A stretch of DNA of 45,587 bases from a virus. Shown piece after piece: positions 30,666 to 38,942 of the stretch (position 1 is the stretch's first letter; every line of letters begins with the position of its first letter). The position numbers and the translations under genes were made by a program. Under the pieces are notes generated by a model. It saw only the letters and a list, made by a program, of their open reading frames with translations, was not told the origin of the DNA and ran no database searches. The stretch spans positions 1 through 45,587 of the IMG/VR virus record IMGVR_UViG_3300021197_001357; one strand, 5' to 3'.

Positions 30666-30697
30666 CTCACAAAGGGTTCCCCTGAAAGTCTTGTGAG
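30666..30697. repeat. Inverted repeat CTCACAA...TTGTGAG
   Basis: Perfect 7-bp arms (30666-30672, 30691-30697) sit just upstream of the GGAGG of the gene starting at 30656 in the leftward direction. It may be a leader hairpin shielding the ribosome site or an RNase stop that separates capsid and jellyroll mRNAs. Confidence 0.4.
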
Positions 30698-30736
30698 CGT
30701 CTGCCGGGACAGTCTCTCAGGGTGGGGTTAACCCGG

Positions 30737-30763
30737 AAAGTTAAAGGGGGGCCGGAGCCCCCC
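30737..30763 (-). terminator. Rho-independent terminator after the capsid gene
   Basis: Read leftward, GGGGGGC-TCCG-GCCCCCC (complement of 30746-30763) is followed by TTTAACTTT. A very stable 7-bp GC stem with a tetraloop directly after the major capsid stop fits partial termination that raises capsid transcript level over downstream genes. Confidence 0.75.
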
Positions 30764-30770
30764 AGTAACA

Positions 30771-31673
30771 TTAAGCACCAGTTGTGCCAAAGACACAACG
30801 AGGATCGCTGTAACCGAAGCTATAACGCTCGCGGGCTTTGAAGCGAACATTACCAGTCGTGAAGTCACCTTCCATCGAAGTGCGGAGAGGCGAACGCTGG
30901 TAGTTCTTAAAGCCGTTGGGCGCATCGGTCTTAACGAACCAAGCGTCACTGTCGGTCAGGAAGTGGTTGACCGTGTAACCTTCCGGAATCATACCTGTGC
31001 TCCGGACGGCGTTGATATCGTTATCAGCCGTGCCTGGGCGTAGCTGCGATTCCAACAGACGTTCTGCCACAAAGACCAACTGCGGAGGCACGATTAGCTT
31101 CATGCCGCGCAGAGCCACCTTGAGGTTCCGCTCGTCAACAAATGTTGAGATGCTGATGAGGGCGTCCTCAAGAGAGGTCTCATTCAGATCCGCATCAGTT
31201 GTCGGACGGTTAGCAAAGGTGCCACCGAAAGCGAGAGGGTGAGCAGTGTTCAAAAGAGAAACACCATCCCCACCAGCAACACTGAAGCCATTGTTAAGCA
31301 CGTTCGCTGCTTTCACCTGTTTGGTGTTAGACATCGAGCGAGCCAAAGCTCTCGTATAACGAGCGCCAAGACGATCATAAAGATTGTCTTCCATGGCCTC
31401 TTCGGTCAGAGCGAAAGCGAGTGCAATGGTCTCGTGTGAGTACCGTGCAGTGTATGCTTCCGTGGCAGTGTCGAACGTAAGCGAACTACCCTCTGCCTTA
31501 GTTGGTGCAGTGGCAAAGCCAGTGAGCATAACCTCTTCTTCAAAGGCACGATCCGAACTTTCAACTTCGAAAATTTCGGCATGCTCTTGATCGTAGCGGT
31601 CGTACTCCATTCCAAAAAGAGCCGCGAGTCCCGGCTCCAGTTCTTTAGCAAGTTGAGCGCGTGAAATAGCCAT
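30771..31673 (-). CDS. Major capsid protein (Mu gpT-like, HK97 fold)
   Basis: The protein has 300 residues from ATG 31673 with GGGGG upstream. Signatures: an acidic N-terminal arm (LFGMEYDRYDQEHAEIFEVE), AEGSSLTFDTATEAYTARYS, LAFALTEEAMEDNLYDRLGA, NTKQVKAANVLNNGF, LLNTAHPLAFGGTFANRPTT, LKVALRGMKLIVPPQLVFVA and the final VRFKARERYSFGYSDPR. This order, with N-t-K-x-x-A-A-x-V-L and R-x-S-x-G-Y/F-x-D, matches the Mu gpT / HK97-fold head subunit. It assembles the icosahedral head with the scaffold upstream and decoration protein adjacent. Confidence 0.85.
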   Translation of the reverse strand: MAISRAQLAKELEPGLAALFGMEYDRYDQEHAEIFEVESSDRAFEEEVMLTGFATAPTKAEGSSLTFDTATEAYTARYSHETIALAFALTEEAMEDNLYDRLGARYTRALARSMSNTKQVKAANVLNNGFSVAGGDGVSLLNTAHPLAFGGTFANRPTTDADLNETSLEDALISISTFVDERNLKVALRGMKLIVPPQLVFVAERLLESQLRPGTADNDINAVRSTGMIPEGYTVNHFLTDSDAWFVKTDAPNGFKNYQRSPLRTSMEGDFTTGNVRFKARERYSFGYSDPRCVFGTTGA

Positions 31674-31685
31674 CTGTCATTCCCC

Positions 31686-32249
31686 CTACACGCCAGTTTC
31701 GGTGCCGTAGAAGTGCTCGTCTATACGAACAATCACGTTGGCATTTGCCGAACCTGTGGTGCTGTTTTCGGGATCATTAGACACTCGGATAATCCGGAAT
31801 TGTGCGCCCGTCGCTGCCATGGTGCCGCTAAGCTCTGCCTTGGAAACCCCAGACTTACTATTGCCGGTTACATACGAAAGATCCGCGTTGTTACCGATGT
31901 TCGTAGTAGCGACAGTTCCTGCCGACTGAACCTTGAACAATTGATCCGGGTCGTCATAAACCTGAATCTTAATGTCCGCAGCGGCTACACCGCCCGGATA
32001 TTGGTTAGAGAAGGTTGGTTCTCCGGATGTTGGGTCTGTGTACGATACACCCCCAGCCACTCCGAGAAGACGATTGCCAGCAGCAGCAACAGCAACAACA
32101 CCAGACGCAGTCATAATGACGGGGTCGCCTTGGAAAATTGCAGTCGCATAACCGCTAGAAATGCCATACTCAGAATAACCGGAGGAATCGGGGCTAGAGC
32201 CCGTCTTCGCAACAGGCATGAACCCGAAGGATGCGTCCTGATTAGCCAT
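31686..32249 (-). CDS. Capsid decoration-like protein (187 aa)
   Basis: ATG 32249 has AGGAGG five bases upstream, a strong site. The opening MANQDASFGFMPVAKTGSSP, then GYATAIFQGDPVIMTASGVV and DIKIQVYDDPDQLFKVQSAG are typical of small head decoration proteins paired with gpT-like capsid genes. Mostly beta strand. Encoded 12 bases from the capsid start, so coexpressed in high amounts. Confidence 0.7.
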   Translation of the reverse strand: MANQDASFGFMPVAKTGSSPDSSGYSEYGISSGYATAIFQGDPVIMTASGVVAVAAAGNRLLGVAGGVSYTDPTSGEPTFSNQYPGGVAAADIKIQVYDDPDQLFKVQSAGTVATTNIGNNADLSYVTGNSKSGVSKAELSGTMAATGAQFRIIRVSNDPENSTTGSANANVIVRIDEHFYGTETGV

Positions 32250-32270
32250 TATGGCCTCCTACTTGATGAG

Positions 32271-32732
32271 TTAATCTTCGTTATTTGACCTAGCTCGGCC
32301 AAAAGAGACTGAGCTTTTTCGCTCAGGAGATAGCTTGGGCATCCGCGAATCATTATCGCGCATCCAGTCGTTATCGACCGCTTCCATCTGTCCGTCCGTC
32401 TGCTGACGGAAGTATTCGTCCCGCTCTTCAGCGATTTCCACAGGCACTTTGTGAGCAATTAGCCCACCATTCCCAACAAGCCCTGCGTACTTGCCTTCGT
32501 CAACAATAGGTACATCGAAACCGGCGACTTCTTCAGCCCTTAAAGGCTCATAACCTTCCCGTTTTCTCTTGTACATATTGTTCTTATCATCATATCCCAT
32601 AACAGACTCACGAATCCACCTGTATTTGTAGCCTTCTGGTGGCTCTGGCAAGTCAAGAGAAGACGCTGGAGCCCATGATTTTCTACGGGGTTTCTTATTT
32701 CTGGCTTTGTCTTCTCTAGGTGTACGATCCAT
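32271..32732 (-). CDS. Basic head-assembly protein (153 aa)
   Basis: ATG 32732, overlapping the scaffold stop. A strongly basic start (MDRTPREDKARNKKPRRKSW) leads to a middle with KYRWIRESVMGYDDKNNMYK and an acidic/basic tail. The YRW-R--G-DD-NN-- pattern and position between scaffold and decoration genes recur in marine podoviral head clusters, from memory. Role unknown. Confidence 0.55.
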   Translation of the reverse strand: MDRTPREDKARNKKPRRKSWAPASSLDLPEPPEGYKYRWIRESVMGYDDKNNMYKRKREGYEPLRAEEVAGFDVPIVDEGKYAGLVGNGGLIAHKVPVEIAEERDEYFRQQTDGQMEAVDNDWMRDNDSRMPKLSPERKSSVSFGRARSNNED

Positions 32733-33586
32733 TATGCGTTCCTTTGCAAGGCTGACTTACTTTTCATGTATTGCTCGTCGCTAACTCCAAGGCGTCGAGC
32801 CACGCCTCTCTCGCTATCAGTTAGCGTGATTTTTTTATTCTTTGAGTTAGTTGGACTTCGGTTTACCCCAGCGACACTTTGCGTCATGGGCTTGGACTTA
32901 TCGAATTTATGCGGAAACTCTTCTCGCATAATCCGATCAATCTCTTGGTAGTAATACTCAGAGGACGGGTCTACCCCCCGCGAAACAAGCTCGTGATCGA
33001 CTGCTTGAGCAGCCCCAGTCATAACAGAATCACGGCCAAACCAAGGATTTCGCCCAGCCCAATCAAGGGCCTGGGGGTCAGGACGAGACTGCTGGACTTG
33101 CTGAGGAACCTCTTGAGTCGGGGGTGGCGCTCTATTAACAGGAGCAAGAGACTTTGCCCTAGCCTTTTGAGCACTAACGTCTGCAATTAACGACGTAACT
33201 TCAGCAACCTTATCGTAATCTCCACCTTCGTAAGCAGATTTTAACTGATCCTTTAACGATACTTCTTCCGCCCCAAGACGTTGATTAAGCTCAGCCACAT
33301 AGCCCTGCTCCAGCGTTTTATTGCGAGTTTGCGATTGCTGCTGTTCCGCCATAAGGCCGCGAGCATAATTGTATGCATCGTCTTTCTCCTGAGACAGCCG
33401 TTGGTTTCTTTCCTCTGCGGTTTTGGCTCGCCCAACAAGCTCGTTTATTCGTTTTTGAACGCGGGCGCTGTACTGCTCATGCTCGTCATCGCCCTCCTCT
33501 TGAACTTCTTGCTCTTCAGCCTCACTGGCTTCTTCTTGGTCCTCGACTTGATCTTCTGAATCATCGTTGGGGTTGGCTAAACTCAT
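32732..33586 (-). CDS. Head scaffolding protein (284 aa)
   Basis: ATG 33586 is preferred over the longer start at 33634 because GAGG precedes it by five bases. The first 40 residues are very acidic (NDDSEDQVEDQEEASEAEEQ). A long coiled-coil helix (VQKRINELVGRAKTAEERNQ then RLSQEKDDAYNYARGLMAEQ) and a Pro/Gln linker follow, ending with a basic C-terminus (SKNKKITLTDSERGVARRLG). Acidic start, coil and basic capsid-binding tail is the scaffold layout of podoviruses. Confidence 0.75.
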   Translation of the reverse strand: MSLANPNDDSEDQVEDQEEASEAEEQEVQEEGDDEHEQYSARVQKRINELVGRAKTAEERNQRLSQEKDDAYNYARGLMAEQQQSQTRNKTLEQGYVAELNQRLGAEEVSLKDQLKSAYEGGDYDKVAEVTSLIADVSAQKARAKSLAPVNRAPPPTQEVPQQVQQSRPDPQALDWAGRNPWFGRDSVMTGAAQAVDHELVSRGVDPSSEYYYQEIDRIMREEFPHKFDKSKPMTQSVAGVNRSPTNSKNKKITLTDSERGVARRLGVSDEQYMKSKSALQRNA

Positions 33587-33593
33587 GGGTTCC

Positions 33594-34016
33594 TCAAGCG
33601 TGTTTGATATCATTGGGGTCTTGCACAACAGCAAGGATTTCGTCGTCGTTGATAATCCTTAGCTCTGCACCATCAATTTTGAAGCGAGAGCCGGAATAAC
33701 GAGCGGTAATGACGTAGTCTCCGGTTTCGCACCAAGCTCCAGCGTCACCAAACTTATCCGGGTCTTTGAAGCAGAGCGGCCCCATCTTTAGAACTTTAGA
33801 GCAAACGGAAGAGTAAGCCTCTTTGTCCCTGGTAGAATCTGGCAGCAATATGCCTCCATCGGTTTTCTTTTTAGGGACAATGGGCCAGACAACCATTCGC
33901 CAACCAGTGGGGGTGGGCAAGCGGTCTAGGGCGCTGCCTGTGGGAGGTGAAACTTCTGGGTCGTTAACATGAACGTCCAAATCAGGTTGCTTAATACTAA
34001 CGGCAGCTTCCGCCAT
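33594..34016 (-). CDS. GroES-like co-chaperonin (Cpn10 fold)
   Basis: The protein has 140 residues; GAGGATG precedes ATG 34016. GWRMVVWPIVPKKKTDGGIL then LPDSTRDKEAYSSVCSKVLK, GDYVITARYSGSRFKIDGAE and LRIINDDEILAVVQD follow the Cpn10 order: R-V-V-x-P, a mobile loop with GG-I-x-L-P, GD-V and an I-x-DD-I-L-A end. A 38-residue N-terminal extension is unusual. Phage Cpn10s (gp31 type) replace GroES on host GroEL to fold the capsid protein; no GroEL gene is present here. Confidence 0.8.
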   Translation of the reverse strand: MAEAAVSIKQPDLDVHVNDPEVSPPTGSALDRLPTPTGWRMVVWPIVPKKKTDGGILLPDSTRDKEAYSSVCSKVLKMGPLCFKDPDKFGDAGAWCETGDYVITARYSGSRFKIDGAELRIINDDEILAVVQDPNDIKHA

Positions 34017-34213
34017 TACTCATCCTCTTCATTAAGTTGATTGAACTCTTTTTTAATAAAGCCCTCAATAAGCTCGTAAGCCCTTATTTTGCCAACTGCA
34101 CACTGATAGGCGTCGTAAGACTTAGCGTTACCCGCAGATAGATACTCAACCTGTGAATCGCGCTCTTTGCGTAAGAACCGGTAAAGACCCTCCGCGAGTA
34201 GAATCGCATCCAT
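34016..34213 (-). CDS. Small helical protein (65 aa), first gene after the strong promoter
   Basis: GAGG precedes ATG 34213 by five bases. MDAILLAEGLYRFLRKERDS then YDAYQCAVGKIRAYELIEGF and an acidic end (NQLNEEDE) form two helices. No known domain. Coupled to the GroES-like gene by a one-base overlap. Such mini-genes often precede capsid operons in marine podoviruses. Confidence 0.55.
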   Translation of the reverse strand: MDAILLAEGLYRFLRKERDSQVEYLSAGNAKSYDAYQCAVGKIRAYELIEGFIKKEFNQLNEEDE

Positions 34214-34241
34214 TACAGCCTCTGTACTAGGACTGTATTTG

Positions 34242-34270
34242 TATATATTTTTTTTCTAAAGTTGTGTCAA
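34242..34270 (-). promoter_or_regulatory. Strong sigma70-type promoter of the capsid operon
   Basis: On the minus strand TTGACA (complement of 34265-34270), exactly 17 nt, then TATATA (complement of 34242-34247). This is the most consensus-like promoter in the window. It drives leftward transcription of the small gene at 34213, GroES-like, scaffold and capsid genes, ending at least partly at the 30737 terminator. The A-rich spacer (eight A) may add curvature or upstream activation. Confidence 0.8.
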
Positions 34271-34290
34271 GACGCTAGAAGTAGTCTGAA

Positions 34291-34458
34291 CTAGTGGATA
34301 CTTGTGCGCCTTAACAGTTCGACTACTTTTTCCTCAAGCTCTACAATCTTTATCTTGAGTTCTGCCTCTCTGATAAGGCACTCATAGTAGTCTTTTCTCA
34401 GAGACCCAATTTCATCATCGATGGTCTTCTGGAGTTCTTCTTTATCTCTAGTAATCAA
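34291..34458 (-). CDS. Small coiled-coil protein (55 aa)
   Basis: A TTG start at 34458 and a stop at 34291-34293. The reading frame encodes ITRDKEELQKTIDDEIGSLR, then DYYECLIREAELKIKIVELE and EKVVELLRRTSIH, a regular heptad coiled coil. No ribosome site is clear, though the frame follows the holin stop by five bases. Position after the holin suggests a lysis-accessory or regulatory role; this is inference. Confidence 0.5.
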   Translation of the reverse strand: MITRDKEELQKTIDDEIGSLRKDYYECLIREAELKIKIVELEEKVVELLRRTSIH

Positions 34459-34463
34459 TTTAT

Positions 34464-34856
34464 TTACTTTTTCCCGCCGAGTTTGGTCTTAATCAAGTCC
34501 CTGACGCCAAAACTAGCCGCAAAAACAGTGAAAATTAAAATGGTAAACCACTCAGGGGCCTCTTCTAGCCCTCTCAGACCATTGAGAGCCCACTCTTGAG
34601 TCCAAGGAAGAAACACTAAGGACATTACGACTACGGCCCAAATCGTCAGCAACTCATCTTTCCAACTTTTAGAAGAGTTCTGGGCCATAATTTGATCCCA
34701 GTCTATGTCAGCGGTTGCCTTTTTGGCCTCCACTTGCATCCGTGCGTTATGCTTGGCCTCAGAGATTTCCTGGCGCTTTTCAAAGTATCGAACGCCAGTC
34801 TCAAATACCTTGGAGACTATCGGGCCTCCAACTATTTTACCAAGAAGAGCAATCAT
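34464..34856 (-). CDS. Holin of the 3TM (GTA-type) family
   Basis: The protein has 130 residues. A short hydrophobic N-terminus (IALLGKIVGGPIVSKV) and an amphipathic middle (YFEKRQEISEAKHNARMQVE) lead to WKDELLTIWAVVVMSLVFLP, a transmembrane helix, then WTQEWALNGLRGL and WFTILIFTVFAASFGVRDLI, a second. W-KDE-x-TI-W, then P, matches the Holin_3TMs family known from gene transfer agents and related phages. It would permeabilise the inner membrane for the endolysins. Confidence 0.75.
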   Translation of the reverse strand: MIALLGKIVGGPIVSKVFETGVRYFEKRQEISEAKHNARMQVEAKKATADIDWDQIMAQNSSKSWKDELLTIWAVVVMSLVFLPWTQEWALNGLRGLEEAPEWFTILIFTVFAASFGVRDLIKTKLGGKK

Positions 34857-34861
34857 CGGTC

Positions 34862-35053
34862 TTACGCAATCTTGGTCGGAAGAATGCGCTCCATAGCACC
34901 CCGGCCACGAGCCATAACGGTTTTAGGAGCAGGGCCAGCCTTTGTGTTCAAAGGAGGGCTATACGGGACTTCCCCTTGACGCTCAACCTTCATGGTGTTG
35001 TCAACACCCTTCGGACTTTTGGGCATTGTGCCCTTCAAACCAGTGTCTACCAT
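34862..35053 (-). CDS. Small conserved proline/basic phage protein (63 aa)
   Basis: ATG 35053 with GGAG six bases upstream. MVDTGLKGTMPKSPKGVDNT then MKVERQGEVPYSPPLNTKAG and a basic end (PKTVMARGRGAMERILPTKI). A short, Pro/Gly-rich, positively charged, probably disordered protein next to portal; similar small proteins are common at this position in marine podoviruses. Function unknown. Confidence 0.55.
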   Translation of the reverse strand: MVDTGLKGTMPKSPKGVDNTMKVERQGEVPYSPPLNTKAGPAPKTVMARGRGAMERILPTKIA

Positions 35054-35067
35054 CTTCAACTCCTGTA

Positions 35068-37470
35068 CTAACGCCGACCAATTTTGCCGACTAGATTTGC
35101 AGCAATCCGCTCTCTTGCGATTGAGCTTCGCTCAGTTATAGCCCTGTTTTGAGCCTCAACACGGGCAATGTCCACTATATTTTGAGCGGCAGCTTTAGAA
35201 CTTTCAAGGGCGGATTTTTGCTTAAATTTCTCTCCTTCAAGCTGCAACTTGCGAGCGGCCAAAGCGACCTCCTGCTCTCGAATTGCAACTAAGGGGTCTT
35301 TCTGATTTTCCGGCTCTTGAGACTGAGCAAAGCCCTCTGTCATTGTTGCTACGACCTCAGCGATACGATCCTCAATTTCGCTAGCAAGAGCAGCCTGTTG
35401 CTCAGGAGCGATAACACCTCCCTGGGACTGCATAAGCTGAACCACTTGCTCCATCATTGTGCTTGTCACAACTTCACGAGCCTTTAACCCAAGGTGCTGC
35501 ATAATGTGTGCATTGACGTTGGCAACAATAGTCGGATTAGTCTGCACTACCGGGAGGGCCATAAGGGCCATGTGAGCCTTGATGTGAGCATCGTGATTTT
35601 GACCCTCGAACGCCTGACCAATTAGACCTCTTGTGAAGTCGTTGTTCTCAATCGCAGGATCTTTTGGCTGCGGTAGCGGAGGCGGCGGAAGAAGTTGCTC
35701 AATGTTTCTTACATTCAAAGCCTCGTACATTCTACGATAAGCCTCGTAGATGCCCTTCTCGCCGTGAACTTGCGGGTTAGCTTGAACCAGTTGCAGTTGG
35801 TTTTGAGCTAGCGCAACCCGCTGAGACATACTGAAAATATTAGGATCAGAAACCGGAATGATATCAACACGGCCATCAAAGTCCGCAGATTTAATCAAGC
35901 GATTTACGTTGCCTAAGCTGTAAGGGTACTCCGGAGGGAGGTATCGACCTAGAATGTCTGCAAGAAGAATAAACTCTTGCTTTTGAGCATAATGGCAACG
36001 CTTGTGAATAGAAGACATCACGCGAGAGCCGCGCTCAATCAAAGCCACCGTGGTTCCCACCGGGGTCTCGTTGTTCATGTCGCTAAGGTTTTGGTCCGCG
36101 AGGGACACAAACCTACGTCCGTCTTGAACCAGCAAGGAAAGAAGTTGCAACAAGGTCGGGCTTGGCTCCTTAAACGGGAGCGGCATAATTGCATCCCGAA
36201 GACCAGACGGCGCGTCAATATCCCTAAACTCTCCCGGCCTGATTGGGTTCTCTTCTTCCGCGAGTTGCACTCCGCGTTGCTTAAACCCTCCGGGCAAATT
36301 AGCTAGCGTCCCGGCATCTATTAGCTGGCGAAGAATGCTAGTTGAGGCGCGGGCTAACCCACCGATCATGTGGGGCAAACCAAACCCGTAAAAGCCAAGT
36401 CCGGGCAAGAACTTGTAGTGAACAAAGTATTCTATCTTGGTGAACGGATCTTCTGGGTAGTAATTCCGGCGAATACTAAGAATTTTCCCCGATCCGTCAT
36501 CTATCGTAACGATATACGGCAGGGCAATTCCAGTCTCACCACCCTCGTTGTCGCGGTGAGGAAAATCAGGAAGATCAATAAATGCGTGAAGCTCATAAAC
36601 CGTAAGGTTTTCGTCGCTATAGCTTGGGTGAACGCCCTCAAGCTCATCTTCTTGTTCGCGGATCGAGCTTCCATAAACGACGTTGTCAGAAGCAAGAACC
36701 TCAACGTCACGATAAAACCCTATGAATTGCAGCTTCTTTAATTCGTTCAGCGGCATACTGATGCGCTGAGCAATCCTCTGTGCCGTCTGAATGTCCGTAG
36801 TTCCATAGGGAACAATGATGTCTTCAGCAGGGCAGAACTTGCTGACCGGACGGTCCAGGGCGCGGTCATAGTAGACCTTCTTAAATGCAGAGCCGCTCAA
36901 CGGGAGATAGAAAAGCATCATATCCGTTTCTGGATCGTACTCTTTCATCTCTACCGTAACCTGATAGTTCATAAACTCAGCGACACGGTCTGCTTGAGCC
37001 TCTACTTCCGGAGTAGTCGTCCCAAGAATCTGAGTACGGACAGGGCCACCCGAAGGCAGAAGCTCCTTGTAGGCTTGAGCCTGAAACTGAGTGACGCTCT
37101 CAGCCAACAAGGGGTGCGTTACGCTGCTCGCGCCTTCAAAGGGAAAGTCTCGAAAGTCTTCGTATTTAATACCAAGAGACTCCAAGCCTCTTTTGTAAGT
37201 CTCTTCCCAATCTGATCTGCTGTCCAAGTCTCCGCGCACATCACCAATGAGTTTGTTGGAAAGAGCGCCTAGAGAAGTTTCATCTATAAACTCAGCAAGA
37301 TTGGCATCGAAGGGTATGTCCTCTTCTTGAGGGGTCTCCTCAACGAAAAAAGAAATACTTCCGTCCTCGTTCTCCTCCGAAGTCATGTTTTCCGGAAGGT
37401 CGCCCTCCTGCACTTCAACAGCAATGCCGACAGGGTTCTCTGGAGTATCTTCGTTTTCAATAATAGCCAT
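35068..37470 (-). CDS. Portal protein (P22-like, 800 aa)
   Basis: Acidic N-terminus, then the characteristic portal core: LGALSNKLIGDVRGDLDSRS, DWEETYKRGLESLGIKYEDF, FEGASSVTHPLLAESVTQFQ and SGSAFKKVYYDRALDRPVSK, and later VGTTVALIERGSRVMSSIHK (GT-A-L-E). The helical barrel end lies at about residues 650-790 (VATMTEGFAQSQEPENQKDP, AARKLQLEGEKFKQKSALES). The length and G-P-V/T motifs fit the P22/HMO-2011-type large portals. It forms the dodecameric DNA channel and contacts TerL, encoded immediately upstream. Confidence 0.9.
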   Translation of the reverse strand: MAIIENEDTPENPVGIAVEVQEGDLPENMTSEENEDGSISFFVEETPQEEDIPFDANLAEFIDETSLGALSNKLIGDVRGDLDSRSDWEETYKRGLESLGIKYEDFRDFPFEGASSVTHPLLAESVTQFQAQAYKELLPSGGPVRTQILGTTTPEVEAQADRVAEFMNYQVTVEMKEYDPETDMMLFYLPLSGSAFKKVYYDRALDRPVSKFCPAEDIIVPYGTTDIQTAQRIAQRISMPLNELKKLQFIGFYRDVEVLASDNVVYGSSIREQEDELEGVHPSYSDENLTVYELHAFIDLPDFPHRDNEGGETGIALPYIVTIDDGSGKILSIRRNYYPEDPFTKIEYFVHYKFLPGLGFYGFGLPHMIGGLARASTSILRQLIDAGTLANLPGGFKQRGVQLAEEENPIRPGEFRDIDAPSGLRDAIMPLPFKEPSPTLLQLLSLLVQDGRRFVSLADQNLSDMNNETPVGTTVALIERGSRVMSSIHKRCHYAQKQEFILLADILGRYLPPEYPYSLGNVNRLIKSADFDGRVDIIPVSDPNIFSMSQRVALAQNQLQLVQANPQVHGEKGIYEAYRRMYEALNVRNIEQLLPPPPLPQPKDPAIENNDFTRGLIGQAFEGQNHDAHIKAHMALMALPVVQTNPTIVANVNAHIMQHLGLKAREVVTSTMMEQVVQLMQSQGGVIAPEQQAALASEIEDRIAEVVATMTEGFAQSQEPENQKDPLVAIREQEVALAARKLQLEGEKFKQKSALESSKAAAQNIVDIARVEAQNRAITERSSIARERIAANLVGKIGRR

Positions 37471-38942
37471 CAGTAATAACTTCTCGCTTCACGCCAAGGC
37501 GCATCTCCAATTTCATAGTCGCTTTCAGGCCGTATGAATCCACCTTGGCGAAACCTCAAGATAGCCTGAGTTGTACTGTCAACCAAGTCATCACTTTCGC
37601 CGCCCGGAAAAGCAGCACATTCTTCTATTAACTCCTCTGCAAACCGGGCTTCCGGGGCCCAAACAAGTCCGCTCTCGAACACGGCTGCGGCAGCGTGGGC
37701 GCGAGTCATCTTATCATTTCCTCTGCTAGGAGTGAAATTAGCGACAGGAAGGCCAATCCTACGAAGCTCGTGCGTCAGGGGAGTGCCCGAAGCCTTGGCC
37801 TCTATAAGGATCATGTCTGGTTCCCAGTGCTTAAAATCGTCATAAGCGCGTTTCTTTAGTTCTGGAAAATCCAGCCGATCCTTCCAAGAATCAAGGAGTA
37901 TGATTCCCTGCCCTTCGTCAGGATGAGTAAAGACTCCCCATGTCGTACATGCGCTGTAGTCAGCTTTGGATTTTTTAGAGAATGCAGTGTCGTAACTTTG
38001 GAGGATATAATCACATTCTGGCGGATCGTCCTTTTCCCAAATGCGCCAGTAGTCCCTCTTCAGGACCGCACTTTCCTCTGCTGAGGGATTTTGCATCCAC
38101 TGTGCCGACCAAGCAGCCGCAGTAAGCGAAGCCTTTACCTTTTCAAGCTCGTCTATCTCCCAGTATTCAGGCCAAAGAGGATTGTTAGTCTCGGGAAAAA
38201 TTGCAGGGAACTCAACGACATCCCACTGATCTGCCTTGTCGTTTCGCTGATCTTTCAAAAGCCTTGAAGTAAGATCCCTACTACCCCACCGTGTCATAAC
38301 GACAACAATTGAACCCCCAGGTTGCAAACGCTGACGCGGGCCGCTGATGTACCATTCATAGGCCGCATCCAAAGCGGTGCTGCTCATTGCGTGTTGCTCA
38401 GAGTGGGGGTCGTCAATAATCAAAAGGTCAGCGCCACGCCCGGAGATTGCACCACCGATACCCGCAGCGTAATACTCACCGCCCTTGTCGGTATCCCAGC
38501 GGCCCGAAGCCTTACTATCGCTCCGCATCAAGACTTCTGGGAAAATAGAATTATACTCCCTGGTGTCCACAAGGTTACGGACCTTGCGACCAAACCTCAC
38601 GGAGAGGTCCGCCGTATGCGTTGTCTGGATAATCTTTAACTTTGGATTCCGGCCAATCATAAATGACGGGAATAAGTAGCTAGCAAACTCTGACTTAGTG
38701 TGCCGGGGAGGCATATTGACAATAAGACGCTTTAGGGTGCCGTCAGCAATTTGCTGTAGTTTCTCTGCATATATCTGATGATGCTTGCCCATTATAAAAT
38801 CCGGCCAAACATTCTTCACGAACGAGAGAAAGTTTTCTCGGCACTCGTCCTTACGCTCGATGCCCATAAGGGCTTCTTTAAGTCGGACGTATTCCGTCAG
38901 CTTGTCTGTCGATAAGCCAGACAGAGCGTGAGTGTCTGCCAT
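37470..38942 (-). CDS. terL: Terminase large subunit
   Basis: The protein has 490 residues. Walker A-like MPPRHTKS lies at about 77-84, Walker B LLIIDDPHSE at about 173-182, and a coupling/arginine region (MTRWGSRDLTSRLL) follows. The nuclease has D318 in SYDTAFSKKSKADYS and a later acidic pair (E in LIEAKASGT and the D of DDLVDST). This is the full ATPase-nuclease of headful or cos packaging motors. Start TAATG is coupled to the upstream gene. The small subunit is remote (4722). Confidence 0.95.
   Translation of the reverse strand: MADTHALSGLSTDKLTEYVRLKEALMGIERKDECRENFLSFVKNVWPDFIMGKHHQIYAEKLQQIADGTLKRLIVNMPPRHTKSEFASYLFPSFMIGRNPKLKIIQTTHTADLSVRFGRKVRNLVDTREYNSIFPEVLMRSDSKASGRWDTDKGGEYYAAGIGGAISGRGADLLIIDDPHSEQHAMSSTALDAAYEWYISGPRQRLQPGGSIVVVMTRWGSRDLTSRLLKDQRNDKADQWDVVEFPAIFPETNNPLWPEYWEIDELEKVKASLTAAAWSAQWMQNPSAEESAVLKRDYWRIWEKDDPPECDYILQSYDTAFSKKSKADYSACTTWGVFTHPDEGQGIILLDSWKDRLDFPELKKRAYDDFKHWEPDMILIEAKASGTPLTHELRRIGLPVANFTPSRGNDKMTRAHAAAAVFESGLVWAPEARFAEELIEECAAFPGGESDDLVDSTTQAILRFRQGGFIRPESDYEIGDAPWREARSYY

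Noticed and set aside
33424-33433. TGGCTCGCCC resembling the array repeat inside the scaffold gene
   Set aside because: No second repeat follows at the required distance; chance match in coding DNA.
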